Positions 9,901 to 21,426 of a stretch of DNA of 64,000 nt are shown piece by piece. Each line of letters starts with the position of its first letter. Position 1 is the stretch's first letter. The notes under the pieces are model-generated. The model searched no databases. It worked only from the letters and a program-made list of their open reading frames with translations, and was not told the DNA's origin. The position numbers and the translations under genes were made by a program. This stretch comes from Xenoacremonium recifei (lineage: Eukaryota; Ascomycota; Sordariomycetes; Hypocreales; Nectriaceae): positions 186,001 to 250,000 of the forward strand of contig WOFQ01000022.1 in assembly GCA_012184525.1 (NCBI GenBank). The letters are read 5' to 3'.

Positions 9901-12900
9901 TCGGTTGTCGACAATCGACAACTATCAGGGCGAGGAATCGGACATTGTCATCGCATCCCTCACCAGGAGCAATGCTTCAGGCGACATTGGCTTTCTCTAT
10001 GCCCGAGAGCGACTGGTGGTTCTAATGTCTCGAGCAAGGAATGGGATAATTCTCTTCGGCAACATGCTCACGCTCACCAAAAGCAAGAAAGGAGGAGAAC
10101 TGTGGACAGAGTATTTCGGCATCATGAAGGAGAGAGGACATCTCTTTGATGGAGTGCCTGTATATTGCGAACGGCACCCGAAACGGTCAGCGGTTTTGAA
10201 AAAACCCAAAGACTTTGATTTACAGTGCCCCGAGGGCGGCTGCGTGGAGATCTGGTAAGTATCTTAGGCCTATCTTAGGACAGCGTACATAAACTGACTA
10301 GCGACAGTGGTGCTATTCTGAGCTGCGGAAAACACAAGTGCAAGCGCCGTTGCCATTTCTTCGAAGACCACTCCCAAGCACCCTGCCAGGAGAAGGTAGA
10401 AACGACTTGCGAACGAGGGCATAAAACGCGAGTACCCTGCGGGAAGACAGATCAAGGCTGCAAAGAGTGTTTCCGCGAAGACGAAGACACTCGGCGAAGA
10501 GCCAAGCGAGACATCGACCTGGAGATGAAGCGACAAGAACGACAGGCTGAATACGCGCGCAAGTTGCAAGAGATAGAAGACGAGATCGACCACAATAAAC
10601 GCATGATGAAATATGAGCAGGAGAAGGTTGACGAAGCGGCCACATTGAAAGCAAAACAAGAACAACTGAAGACTCTGAAGGAGACAAAGCAAAGAATGGA
10701 CCATATCCAAGTCCAGGATACACTCCGAAAGGCCAGAGAGAATGGAACTCAACAGCCCGATAATAACCAAGGCCGTGGAACTGGTTTCCACGCCGGCGTT
10801 AGCGAGGCTACAGACGAGTGGGAGTTCCTGAAGAAGGAATACGGAGCTCAGAATGATGCTTTGGACGAGTTAATGAAACTGATCGGGCTTGAGGCAGTGA
10901 AGGAACAATTTCTTGCTACCATCAACGTTGTGGACGCGAAACTTCGACAAGGCGTTTCTCTCGCTGATGAGCGCTTTAGCTGCTCCTTGCTTGGAAATCC
11001 CGGAACAGGTATCTTCTCCACCAGAGTTCCCAGAGCATAGCTAACAATTTCCAGGCAAGACTACTGTTGCACGTATCTGGGCAAAGTTCCTTACAACTAT
11101 CGGCGCCATCGCCGGAAGCACATTCGAAGAGACGACCGGATCCAAACTCGCCAGCGATGGCGTCAAGGGCTGCGAACAGCTCCTCGAGAAGATCAAGAAC
11201 GAAGGAGGCGGTGTGCTTTTCATTGATGAGGCATACCAACTCTCGTCGGGGAACAGCTCTGGAGGCAAGGCAGTGCTGGACTACCTCCTTACTGAGGTCG
11301 AAAATCTCCGGGGAAAGGTCGTCTTTGTACTCGCGGGATACAACAAGCAGATGGAGTCGTTCTTTGCCCACAACCCCGGCTTCCCAAGTCGGTTCCCGAT
11401 CGAAATGAAGTTCGACGACTACTCCGATGAAGAGTTGCTCAGCATCCTTCGACTTCAGCTTCATAAAAAAGCCCCTCAGATGAAGGTTGAAGGCGGAGAA
11501 GATGGGCTATTCTTTCGCATTGCATCTCGCAGAGTCGGACGTGGCCGCGGTACAGAAGGGTTTGGAAACGCTCGTGCCATTGAGAATGCGCTCGCACAGA
11601 TTCTTCAACGGCAGGTCAAGCGATTCAGCCGTGAGCGACGCAAAAAGCAGCCGACCGACGCATTGCTTTTGACGCAAGAGGATATCATTGGACCAGAGCC
11701 ATCCGGTACTGTGTCGAACAGCAAAGCTTACAAAAAGCTGCTTGACTTGATTGGTCTCGACAAAGTCAAGGAAAACCTCCAAGTCATGGTCGACACGCTG
11801 CAGACCAACTACGAGAGGGAGTTGGCAGAGGAACCCATTGTGGAATTCTCGCTGAATCGAGTCTTTTTAGGAGGACCTGGAACAGGCAAGACGACTGTGG
11901 CCAAACTTTACGGTGAGGTCCTCGTCGATCTGGGTCTTCTCTCAAAGGGCGAAGTCATTACCAAGAATCCTTCTGATTTTGTGGGCGCTCACCTTGGACA
12001 ATCCGAGGCCCAGACAAAAGGTATCCTAGCATCGGCTATGGGGAAAGTTCTGGTCATCGACGAAGCTTACGGCCTCCACGTGGAGAGTAGTAACGGCAAC
12101 AATATGTTTCAAGTTGCAGTCATCGACACGATTGTTGCTGAAGTCCAGAGCGTTCCGGGTGAGGATCGATGCGTTCTCCTTCTAGGCTACCGTGAACAGA
12201 TGGAAGAGATGTTCCAGAAGGTCAATCCCGGCCTGAGTCGACGCTTCCCGTTGTCGTCCGCATTCGTCTTTGAAAACTTCGACGATGATGCGCTAGCCAA
12301 AATTTTGGAGCTGAAGCTGAAGCAATCCGGGTTTAAGATCACCGACGAAGGTAGGAAGGTTGCTCTTGAGGTTCTCCGGAGAGCTCGAAATCGCCCGAAC
12401 TTTGGGAATGCTGGCGAGATCGATATCTTGTTAGGACGAGCAAAGGAGAGTAACCAGAAACGTCGATCTGCGGGCAAAACAAAGAGGCGCGGCGTCTTGG
12501 AAGCAATCGATTTCGACGAAGACTTCGACCGAGCTGACAGATCCGACACGGATATTGAGAAACTGTTCGAAGGTGACATCGGCCGCGAGAAGGTCGTTGC
12601 GCTTTTGAAAGGGTATCAAGATCTTGTACGGCGCTTCAGAAGTCTTGACATGGACCCAGAGATCCCATTCAACTTCTTGTTTCGCGGACCGCCTGGCACT
12701 GGAAAGACATCGACCGCGAGGAAGATGGGGAAGGTCTACTATGACATGGGTTTTCTTGCCAGTACTGATGTCATCGAGTGCTCGGCAACGGATATGATCG
12801 GCCAATACATAGGCCACACAGGTCCCAAAGTGCAGGCCTTGTTGGACAAAGCCCTGGGGCGAGTGTTAGTCATTGACGAGGCATACCGGCTTGGCGAGGG

Positions 12901-13882
12901 TCACTTCGCAAAGGAGGCGGTCGATGAGCTGGTCGATTGCGTCACGAAGCCTAAGTACCAAGCCAAATTGATCATCATTTTGGCTGGATATGTCGAAGAC
13001 ATCAACTCCCTCTTGCAGATCAATCCTGGGATGTCAAGTCGATTCCCTGAGGTTGTCGACTTTGAGAGCCTGAACCCAGCGGCGTGTATCAAGCTCCTCA
13101 GAAGCCAACTGGAGAGCAAGAAAAAGCTTCTGGCCGAAAAGGGAAAGATTCTAGATCTTTCTTGTCTGCTGCCTTCACAAACCGCGTTTATTTCTCTCCT
13201 GGAAGACAAGATGAGGGACTTGACGCAGCAAAGCGGTTGGGCCAACGCCAGAGACGTGAAGGAACTGGCCAAGATGATCTTCAATAGCCTTGAGTTCTCA
13301 TCCGAAAGGGTTTTGGTGACAGAGAAGGTCATTACAACACAACTTGACAAAATGTCTGATGAGCGGCAGAACCGGGCTGCGAACACAAAAGCGAAGCATT
13401 TCGCGAGACAGTCTGAAGTAATTTTCGATCAATTGATAAATCGTCCGCCACCCCCCAGCATTCAGACCAACAACTCGACACAGGTCTCTCAGCAAGAAAA
13501 GACCGAAGATTCTGAGGAGATAACCACAGAAGAGCCAATCAAGCCCGAAATTCCTGCGCTCGACCCCTCTTTGCGCGACGCAGGTGTGAGCGATGAAGTA
13601 TGGAATCAGCTTGTGGCTGACAAGGAGGAAGAGAACCGCAAGGAGGCCGAGTTTCAGAAGCTCAAAGATGCATATCAGAAGGCGCGTGATGAAGACCGAG
13701 AGAAAATCATCCGCCAAGTGGTGGCAGAAGAGAAGAGACGAAAGGAGGAAGCTAAGAAGAAGGCTAAGCTGAGGCAAATGGGAGCTTGCCCTATGGGATA
13801 CGATTGGATCAAGCAGATAGGTGGTTATCGATGTGCTGGAGGCTCGCACTGGATGGCAGATGCGGATGTTGATAGACTGTGA
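6962..13882 (+). CDS. Giant NFX1-type SF1 helicase fused to three CbbX/SpoVK-type AAA+ domains
   Basis: There are three exons: 6962-10254, 10308-11008 and 11055-13882. The introns are 53 and 46 nt, all frames agree, and the product is 2273 residues. The start ATG has a good context (GCGACCATGG) and follows a probable leader intron. Residues about 490-1050 are an Upf1-like helicase: Walker A GPPGTGKS (about 497), motif II as MEEEAGE, GDHKQLRP (about 793), NYQGEESDIVI (about 988) and ERLVVLMSRAR (about 1015). A Cys/His-rich NFX1-like segment (CGKHKCKRRCH) spans the first intron, followed by a coiled coil (about 1170-1250). Three AAA+ domains then have Walker A at about 1326 (GNPGTGKTT), 1601 (GGPGTGKTT) and 1872 (GPPGTGKTS), each with an IDEAY Walker B. 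A charged helix and a short Cys-containing tail end the protein. The helicase half is related to ZNFX1/Hrr1 proteins, which act in RNA silencing. The role of the fusion is inferred only. Confidence 0.93.
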
Positions 13883-14117
13883 CGCCGGATAGTTATGGCA
13901 ACGTCTTTTCCTTGATTTAAGATGGATATGATTGAGACGAAGATTTGACTCCCTCCTTGTGACTTGGGTGTTGAGATGTTTGCATTAACCAGTGTCCAAC
14001 ATGTAACTCCGTAACTCCTTGTTGGTGAACCTTTCCTTCGCAAAAAAATATCAAGCCTCAAACCCCAGTTACATTTCCAACATGAAGTAGAAAGTACCAC
14101 CTAAAATACATATCACA

Positions 14118-14348
14118 TTATCCCCGCGCTGTAGCGCTCGCAGATACGTTCATTGATGTCTTAATTTCCCCTTTCCCTCTCCGTTTATTCTGTTGCTGTT
14201 GGGTTCTTGCGCACCGAGGGCATTTGGCATCAAGAGCAGGACACCAGCCACCCTTCTTACACTTGCTGCAGACCTTTAGATGGCCTTTGGCGTAACATCT
14301 GGCCGACTGTGGGTTGCCGCAGATGTAGCAGTGGTGTGTAGGGGACAT
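14118..14348 (-). CDS. Small Cys-rich putative zinc-binding protein
   Basis: The protein has 76 residues in one exon, with the ATG at 14348. The N-terminal half has four C-x2-C or C-x(n)-C groups (CYICGN, RCYAKGHLKVCSKC, WCPALDAKCPRC), eight Cys in about 45 residues, enough for two zinc sites. A Gln run and a basic KRRGKGEIK tail follow. There is no signal peptide, so it is probably nuclear or cytosolic. I do not recognise the family. It converges with the helicase-AAA gene, with 235 bp between the stop codons. The gene is short and could be a chance frame, but the Cys spacing argues for a real protein. Confidence 0.5.
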   Translation of the reverse strand: MSPTHHCYICGNPQSARCYAKGHLKVCSKCKKGGWCPALDAKCPRCARTQQQQNKRRGKGEIKTSMNVSASATARG

Positions 14349-16610
14349 CTCAGCGCTTTGGGAGGATGTGTCTCCATTTGGATGCTGCTAATGGAACAGA
14401 CTTGAGGGTTTCTATGAATCGGTATCGATTGATGTTTAGAGAAAGATATACCTCCTGAGTCAACGGAAAAGATGGTTTTATTTATACTTCGATTCTTCAG
14501 CTTGGGTCTCTATATCGAACCGAGACCCATTACGTTGTAGAGTTCAACAGATAAACCCGAAAGTGGAATCAGTACGGCTGGTTGGTGTCTGTGCTTTGGA
14601 GTATCCGTGGGATAAGTCCTGTAAATTATCTTCTTCGACGCCAACGATAAGGTCTTCGGCCACCTTCATGTTGTGCCAAGTATGCATGATGCAGTATTAG
14701 GTGAGAGATCATCTATCAGTATCATATACGTGATTCATGTGTCGGGTCTGCGCCCGCTTTACAACCGTGTTGTGCCATAATGGATTTCCTGTTGGGTGTG
14801 TGTCCCTGACCCTTTGGTTTCATTTTGATCCTCAATGAACATATGACTCCAATCTCGGGATATTGCCATCGGCACGGGTTCTGTCATCGCTTTGTTAAGC
14901 GTTGCTCATTGAAACCGTGCAACTTTTATAGCCGAATGCGCTCAGGTGTTGCCGCTCCACAACTTTCACACAACTTTCGCACATCCAGTATGCGAAAATA
15001 GTTGCCTGTTCAATGGTGTTAACCTAGATTGGTGTGTTGCTTACGGAGAGTGTGTAACCTCCGGGCCGCTGCAATACAACATTGTACCCCAATCTCGAGT
15101 TCTAAATAGTTGAAGGATTTCTTGTTTGGGTGTGAGCACACTTCCCTTTTCACATCTCATTAAGTTTGCGAAGGAAACAATTTTTTGGTCGCTCAGACGC
15201 TTCCTGCAGAGTCACAAGTTCCTGAGATGTAGTCAAGAACAGGCTGATACATAGGATATGTGACATGTGCTTATGTAACATTCATCCCGATGCCAGGATC
15301 AAAGGTGTCTTTATTGAGAGAACCGAAGGTTACCTTTTGAGGCATCCCTGACAGCTTCGTGACTTGTTTGCCTCTCTAATATGGTTCCACCGCTGAACCC
15401 GTCTGATTTTAGGTCACGTATTATTTCTTGACGGCTCTACGTAGAGCATGCTCATTACCTACTTCCTCATGGGAGATGGAATCTCGATGCTTTTAAACCT
15501 ATCTGCTGCGATCCTTTTCAACGAGAGTCCATCGTGGAACGACTCCGATGAAGATTATATGCAGATTAAGTCATTTTTGCAGTCATAAATAAAATTGCAC
15601 TTTGCAACTGTTCAAGAAAATCGGGAAACCACAAAGCTGTAGTTTATGTACCCAGAGATCGTGTTCTACGTATGTGGTCCCCTCAAGTTGGTAGCTACCG
15701 GCCTGAGACAACAGCGAGAAACAAAATTTGATTCGCAGATTAAGCGATGTAGGCAGGAGAAGCGCCATTGTTCAATGTGCTACATACAGTCATGCGCCAT
15801 CGGTCTGTACTCCGCTTGGATTACCGGGATCGGTAATCCGCCGGGATCTCGACGTGTGTGCAAATCGATACAGTATGCCCATGTAACGACAGCCCGTGAA
15901 TGACACCTTGTAACAGAATTGAAACGTTCTCGTCTGCATGGTGAACAACTTCATATCAAGGCTATGATGATCTTGTGGATTTAAGTGCAAGGGAAGAATC
16001 TTGCACAGCAGTGTGAGAGACGACACAAAACATTTAACATCAGCTGTGAGTATTCCTTAATGATCCTGATATGACGTCCATAGAAGGACATACTGCCTAG
16101 GCAGTATCTGCCTTTGACTTCCCAAGTCAATCTCCTCAGAAAATGATCTTGACGTTATATACGGAGTACAGGGAGAAAAGAGCCGCTGCGGGTATTAAAG
16201 AGGAAGAACCTCAAATGGCTTCCGAGCACGTGAGAAAAGCCCCTGAGAGGTTAGCCATGAAACTTCCAAATGAAAAGAATAAGACAAAAGTTTCGTATTT
16301 AAAAACTGGAGGAATTTATGGGCACTGGCTCGCGATTTGTCTCACTTATCATGAGTGTCTTGTCCCTCCCTTGATAAGCTCGACCAACAGCAAGCATTGC
16401 TTACTGTCTCAAAGTCGAGGCAATGGAATGAGGTCTTGGCACCGGCTTTAGCTTAAAATTATTTCTCTGAGTTTAAATAAATTAGGGTGCCCCTGAAAAC
16501 AATCTGTTCATGAGCTTAGCTTCTTCCAGATCCTCTCCCAGCTCCTCGTCTGAACTCCACGTTCTCCTCAACCAACACTAGGCCTGCCACAGCGGCCAAT
16601 TCTTGCTATA
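14349..16610. other. Gene-poor, AT-leaning intergenic stretch
   Basis: These 2.26 kb have no recognisable protein. Short frames at 15583-15903 and 16143-16451 lack introns, family motifs and codon bias. I see no clear terminal repeats or long direct repeats. It may be an old decayed insertion, and it is part of the setting of the secreted protein gene that follows. Confidence 0.4.
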
Positions 16611-17069
16611 ATGCGACTCGATCTTTTTATTACGGCGCTCATTGCTACTATGATGCAATCCTCTGCGGCACAAACACCACACGAAGCGCCAGGTCGAAAA
16701 TGCGGCCCTAGCAAAAAGATACCTCCGTGCCCCGAGGATCAATTTTGCAGACCAAACAACCCCGACTGCAGGGAACCACCACACTGCTGGGGAACTTGTT
16801 CCTTTAGAAATGACTATCCTAGCTGCGGCGGATATCTTGACTCTCCTCCTTCGTGCACGGCACGTGAGTTCTGTCAAGACGATCCTCGACTGGATGTGGG
16901 ATGCGGCTTGGCTTGTGACAGCCCAGGAATATGTGTGCCGACCGGGCGGCCCAAGTGCCGAACATCCCAGGGTTTACTTTGTCCGAAGGGATTGTTCTGT
17001 TATAATGATAAGGGTGACGAATGTGACCCGGACAATGCAAGGTCGAATTGTTACGGAGTCTGCCTGTAA
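16611..17069 (+). CDS. Small secreted Cys-rich protein, three tandem Cys modules (effector-like)
   Basis: The protein has 152 residues in one exon. The first 21-22 residues (MRLDLFITALIATMMQSSAA) are a classical signal peptide with a likely cut before QTPHEA. The mature part holds three related modules of about 35-42 residues. Each starts with C-[GR] and runs to a C-P-x-x-x-F-C (or C-T-A-x-x-F-C) core, an Asp/Pro-rich C-D or D-C segment, and ends G-[TI]-C or G-V-C. Examples are PPCPEDQFC, PPSCTAREFC and LLCPKGLFC. Similar modules recur in fungal small secreted proteins. No enzyme motif is present. It lies alone between gene-poor flanks, the usual setting of candidate effectors. Host target or function cannot be read from the sequence. 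Confidence 0.75.
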   Translation: MRLDLFITALIATMMQSSAAQTPHEAPGRKCGPSKKIPPCPEDQFCRPNNPDCREPPHCWGTCSFRNDYPSCGGYLDSPPSCTAREFCQDDPRLDVGCGLACDSPGICVPTGRPKCRTSQGLLCPKGLFCYNDKGDECDPDNARSNCYGVCL

Positions 17070-17636
17070 AGGAGTCTTGGAATTTGGGACGGCGGCGATG
17101 GCCTTAATAAGGAAGAGCAACTAAATACGAAACTCAATACACTGCAATACGGGTTCAATCAAACCCACACTGCTCGCCATTAACCTGACGCAATATGTGA
17201 TTATATCGTCCTGGTCTAGTAACTTACGAGGGAGCGGGAAACAATAATGTGCTGGAACAATTCAACGAGAATTCTGTAAAAGCCTCTGATGGATTTCATA
17301 CGCCTCTTTAAAAGCTTCACAGGCACTTCTAGGGCTCTGGCAATTTTTAAACCCATATAATTTTTTAGATGGACTCAGATCTACCGAGAATCCAACATAG
17401 CCATCCACGTGGGGGAGTAAACACCCTGTATAAAACAAAGGGTGAAGTGTATATCAAAACATGCTTTGAGGTGGCCCAGAATCCGTGTACTTTTTTGAGC
17501 AAACATAGTAAATACGCCGATGCAATCACGCGTCCACATGCCCTGGCTTCTGCGCATAAACGACATAGCTAGAAATTAATTAGCACTCCGTGAAACCGGC
17601 AACTCTCTGCAAAAAATATGTGTTTGGGGTCACTTA
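17070..17636. other. Intergenic, nothing identified
   Basis: These 567 bp lie between the 3' ends of a plus-strand and a minus-strand gene. The 67-codon frame at 17369-17572 has no support. No other structure was seen. Confidence 0.4.
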
Positions 17637-19137
17637 CTACGGCCAATAGCCGTGCATCCTCGGGTTCTTGACTTCTTTCCTTAGGTATGCTAGGAAGACG
17701 GTGACCTCCGCGTCTGACCAGCCCAAGCCTTTCTGAAACATCCTCGTCACCATGGCCTCCAGTCCGTTTAGGAGGTTTTCCATTTCCCAGGCACCAAGTA
17801 GCTTCATCCGAGGGTCCTTGGGCCACGGGTTGAACGGCAGCTTGAAGACCTTCTGAGTGACATTTGTATAGCCTCGAGCCTCGAGCCATCCTTTCCACCT
17901 CATGGGGTCGCTTAGGCTGGCGCCAAACTTGGAGGATGCTTGCTCCATCATGTCTGAGAACTGGCGTAGGTAGCTGCCTTCAGGGATTGAGTCGTCATCG
18001 CAGCCTAGGATACCAACAATTGCCTGGAATTCAACCCATCCTCCGGGTTTCAAGTGCCTAAGGAGGGCATGGAGTTAGTGGCATTCGGCACAACAGGAAC
18101 AGAATCGATGGCACGACGCACTCGTATGTCTGATCGATGAGACGAGGCCAGTCACGAATCGCAAGTAGGAGGTCTCGAGCGTAGACAAAGTCAAAGCTTT
18201 CCTCTTTCCATGTCCAATCCAACTCTATATCGTCGAGTTCGAATTTGCAGTTTGGAGGCACCCTAGGAGTGGTAATTTTAGTTTCTATGCGCTGAAAAGT
18301 GGCAAGGCAGTAGAATCTGGTATCATCTTACCATTCGGGCTGTGTTGGGGCTACATCTGTGCCAATAACCTGGTCTAGTCAGTCTAAGCCATTAATGAGA
18401 TAAGTTAGGCTCCTCACTTCGGCACTAGGGAAGTCTTCGGCCATTTCAATTGACCAAATTCCTGCGCATAGGTTGATTAAAACAATGACCCAACTTCAAA
18501 AAGATATAAGACGAACCAGTTCCGCAGCCCAGGTCCAGAATCCTTTGGGGGTTAGAGATGGGAGCCAGGTACTTGTGCTTGCCAATTAGGGCGCAGTACT
18601 TGGCATGACACATGTCGATGCGGTCAAGTTCCTGGCCATCCATGGGCAGTCCATATTCTAATACATCATTAGTATAGAGGATCTCCATTATGTCTTCTGG
18701 TTGACCAACCTTCTTTGCCATAGACGGCATAAGTTCGGCCTCCTTCCATCTTGCCTCTCAAGATGGACGAGGTCAGCGAAGTCAGCGACGAACGGTCGCT
18801 CTGGTCATCGTGGACCTAGTGCAGTGAGCATGGACGTTAGCGGGCCGATCCTTTAGTTGGTGGGGGTTTCCACTAATGTTCCCAGGCCATAATAGGGCCC
18901 AAATATCGAGGGCGTTTTCCTCCGGGTTGCATCGAGGCTCTGTTCAGGCCAAGGACAGGTGTCAGGGAGGAGTGGGTGAGCTCGCTAACCTCGTCTTCGT
19001 CAATGCTCTGCTGGCTCTGCAGGAGTCCTGTGGTGAGCTCAGGTTCCCAACGGTACGGTTCGGGAAGAGTCGCTTACGGAGTCGGGCTGGATGAAACCCT
19101 CGTCTTCCTCCTCGTGGCCGGGAATTGGCGAGGCCAT
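17637..19137 (-). CDS. LaeA-like SAM-dependent methyltransferase
   Basis: There are eight exons, all phase-consistent: 19137-19078, 19016-18990, 18815-18710, 18657-18517, 18461-18418, 18369-18332, 18262-18122 and 18057-17637. The product is 325 residues. The N-terminus is acidic (GHEEEDEGF, SIDEDE), followed by SLTSSIL and GGRTYAVY, the usual lead-in of this family. SAM motif I ILDLGCGTGIWSIE is at about residues 104-117, GTDVAPTQPEWVPPN follows, and DFVYARDLLLAI and HLKPGGWVEFQ come after. The C-terminus, WxxAEVxVFLAYLRKE, is also typical. Relatives include the secondary-metabolism regulator LaeA and many LaeA-like enzymes of unknown substrate; this is not necessarily LaeA itself. Exon 2 (27 nt) and the 174-nt intron after it are the least certain parts. 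It is divergent from the O-methyltransferase gene, 0.9 kb away. Confidence 0.88.
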
Positions 19138-20019
19138 GCTGGGCTGGCCTGGACTCTGAGACTTGCCTTCTCCTCTGCTGCTGAGTCGAATCGAACCTAA
19201 TCTCGGGGCTTATCTGCGGCTGGCCTTGCGCTCTCGTTGTCTGATCCCGGTGAAGGGGTGAGGTGAGGTGCAGAGAGTCGGGACAAACGGGGATAAAAGC
19301 CCTCATAACCAACAGCCACTCCCGCAAAATAAATTCACCCGATACGTAGGTTCTCGGGCGGCTGGAACGGGAAGGTCCTCTGTTTATCCGTTTCCCGTAG
19401 GGGGCTCATTGGACTAGCAATTGGATAACCGGGGCATTATTGGACCATCGGGCGAACAATCCTTGCTTGACATTCCACACTGGACGCCGGCTTCGAGGCG
19501 AGCTTCGAATTATCCAGGAGCCTGTTTGCGGCCGCGATGAAGTTGCGTGAGCTGTACCCAGACTGTTGGGTGCTTCGCAGTCATGGATCTGTGACTTGCA
19601 TGCAACCCCTGGCACTCTTCTGTCACATTTTATCACTGCCAACGCGCTGCGATCCCTGCAAAACTCCAGGTTACCCCTCTTTTGAGTCCCTGTCAACCGT
19701 CCATCCAGAATCCCAACCGAGGTGGATCGTCGAGCTGGATGAACTGATTCAGGAATGGTCACTGCCCCCTGCTGGCTCGCCAACTCGTCTCCCAACCCCG
19801 CCTGTTCCCCTCTCCTGCTCGATATGCGCACCTTTTCCCCTCGTATCTTCTTCAAGTCTAACGCGGGAACACACCATTCATTACTGTGCAACTGGAAGCT
19901 CGTCACACACACTCGCCATTCGTCGAAGCGGCCGCCTGTATATGTCTGTGCCATTTCGTGCCGTTTGATGAATTTAGCCCGCTTACCGTAGTATCAGTGT
20001 TCTCCCCCGTTAAGCCGCC
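19138..20019. promoter_or_regulatory. Divergent promoter region between two methyltransferase genes
   Basis: These 882 bp are shared upstream DNA of the LaeA-like gene (minus) and the O-methyltransferase gene (plus). Frames at 19406-19968 on both strands are GC-driven overlaps without family motifs. No operator could be picked with confidence. Confidence 0.4.
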
Positions 20020-21293
20020 ATGGTTCACCCCAAAGTCAGCAAAGCCCTTGAGGAGGCGAGGAAGCTCGTGGCGGATCTGGAGGCGTACGAAGACTCCCCT
20101 ATCAACCACAATGCTGTTGTAAAACAGACAGAACGAGTCAGAGTCGCTCTTCAGGAGCCCATCGATCTGACCACCCGTCTATTCGAGTTCCTCAGTTTGG
20201 GTGGTGCGTTCCACACCATTCTCGGTATCCGGGCCTATCATGCTATGCCCGAAGACGGCAGCTCCATCACTGCTGACGAGCTGGCGCGGATCACCAATGT
20301 TGCCCCTACCGTCATCCACCGCATCTACCGTGTGTCTGTCAACCATGGTGTTTTCGTCGAAACTGCTCCGGATACTTACGCTCACAACGACCTCTCCCGG
20401 GCTCTCAGCCCAAAGGGTCTGGGTGCTTTCTTTATGATCACTTTGGAGTTTACCCGCGCCTGGATTCATCTGCCCGAATATCTCAAGTCGCATGAACCCA
20501 AAGATGTTTTCGACCTGGTCAAATCTCCTGCAGTGTACTCCGTCGGCAAGGAGGGTCTTGGAAAGTCCTACTACGAGCTGCTGGAGATCGACCCAGATCC
20601 GGAGCGCCGTGAGGTCTGGAACACGAACATGTTCATGGTGGACCAGCTGATGCCAGTAGTCGGCATGTTCCCGTTCGCGTCTCTCAAGGAAGAGGTTGAG
20701 AAGGACCCCTCGCGCCCGTACCTTGTTGACATTGGTGCTGGACGCGGGCAATCTTGCTTCGCTATTCAGAAAGATATCAACGGCGCTTTTGACGCAAAGT
20801 TCATCTTGCAGGACCTGCCAGGCGTGATTGACAACATGAAGCCCGAAGAGTATCCTGGCTTTGAGTTGATGACGTACGATGCCTTTACACCACAGCCTGT
20901 TAAGAGTGAGTACCCTATTTGAACTTTCTTCTATGACTCTTCGCGAGGATCATTTACTAAGACATTCTTACAGACGCTCATATCTACTTCATGCGTCGCT
21001 TCCTCCACGACTTCTATGCCCCCGTATGCAAAGAGTTCGTAAAGAACACAGCCTCCGCCATGGGCCCCGACTCGCGTCTCTTGATCTGCGACATGCTTGT
21101 CCCGGATATGGTTGAGCCTCACGAGAACATGGACCTGTACTGGCTTGACCTCGCCCTGATGTGCATGACAGGCCAGGAGAAGAAGCAGGCCGAATTTGAA
21201 GAGATATTCGAATACGCGGGCCTGGAACTCGTCAAGATCTATCCTTCGGCGTATGGAAAGACAGCGATGCTCGAGGCTAAGTTGAAGAAGTAA
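20020..21293 (+). CDS. Plant-type (COMT-like) O-methyltransferase
   Basis: There are two exons, 20020-20905 and 20974-21293 (68-nt intron, GTGAGT to TTACAG), giving 401 residues. The N-terminal half is the winged-helix dimerisation part (LGGAFHTILGIRAYHAM, ITADELARITNVAPTVIHRI). The SAM-binding glycine loop DIGAGRGQSCFAI is at about residues 239-251. MRRFLHDF places the likely catalytic base at about His307. The usual length of fungal enzymes of this class is about 400. The substrate is probably a small phenolic or polyketide, but no polyketide or peptide synthase lies in the window, so the pathway is unknown. A second methyltransferase gene is divergent from it. Confidence 0.88.
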
Positions 21294-21426
21294 CAACGAG
21301 ATGTCCGCGAGAAGTGAAGAGGACAGGGGAACGGCCGTAATGTCTGATGTTAATAGGGTTGAGAAAAATACTCTAAATAGCCTTCGAAGTAATATAGCAC
21401 CTTGACTATGTCTATAATAGACATCT

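Noticed and set aside
16143..16451. 102-codon frame upstream of the secreted protein
   Set aside because: No homology features, no signal peptide, AT-rich codon use; likely chance.
17149..17170. GGGTT/AACCC hairpin as a tRNA T-arm
   Set aside because: Wrong loop length and no other tRNA parts nearby.
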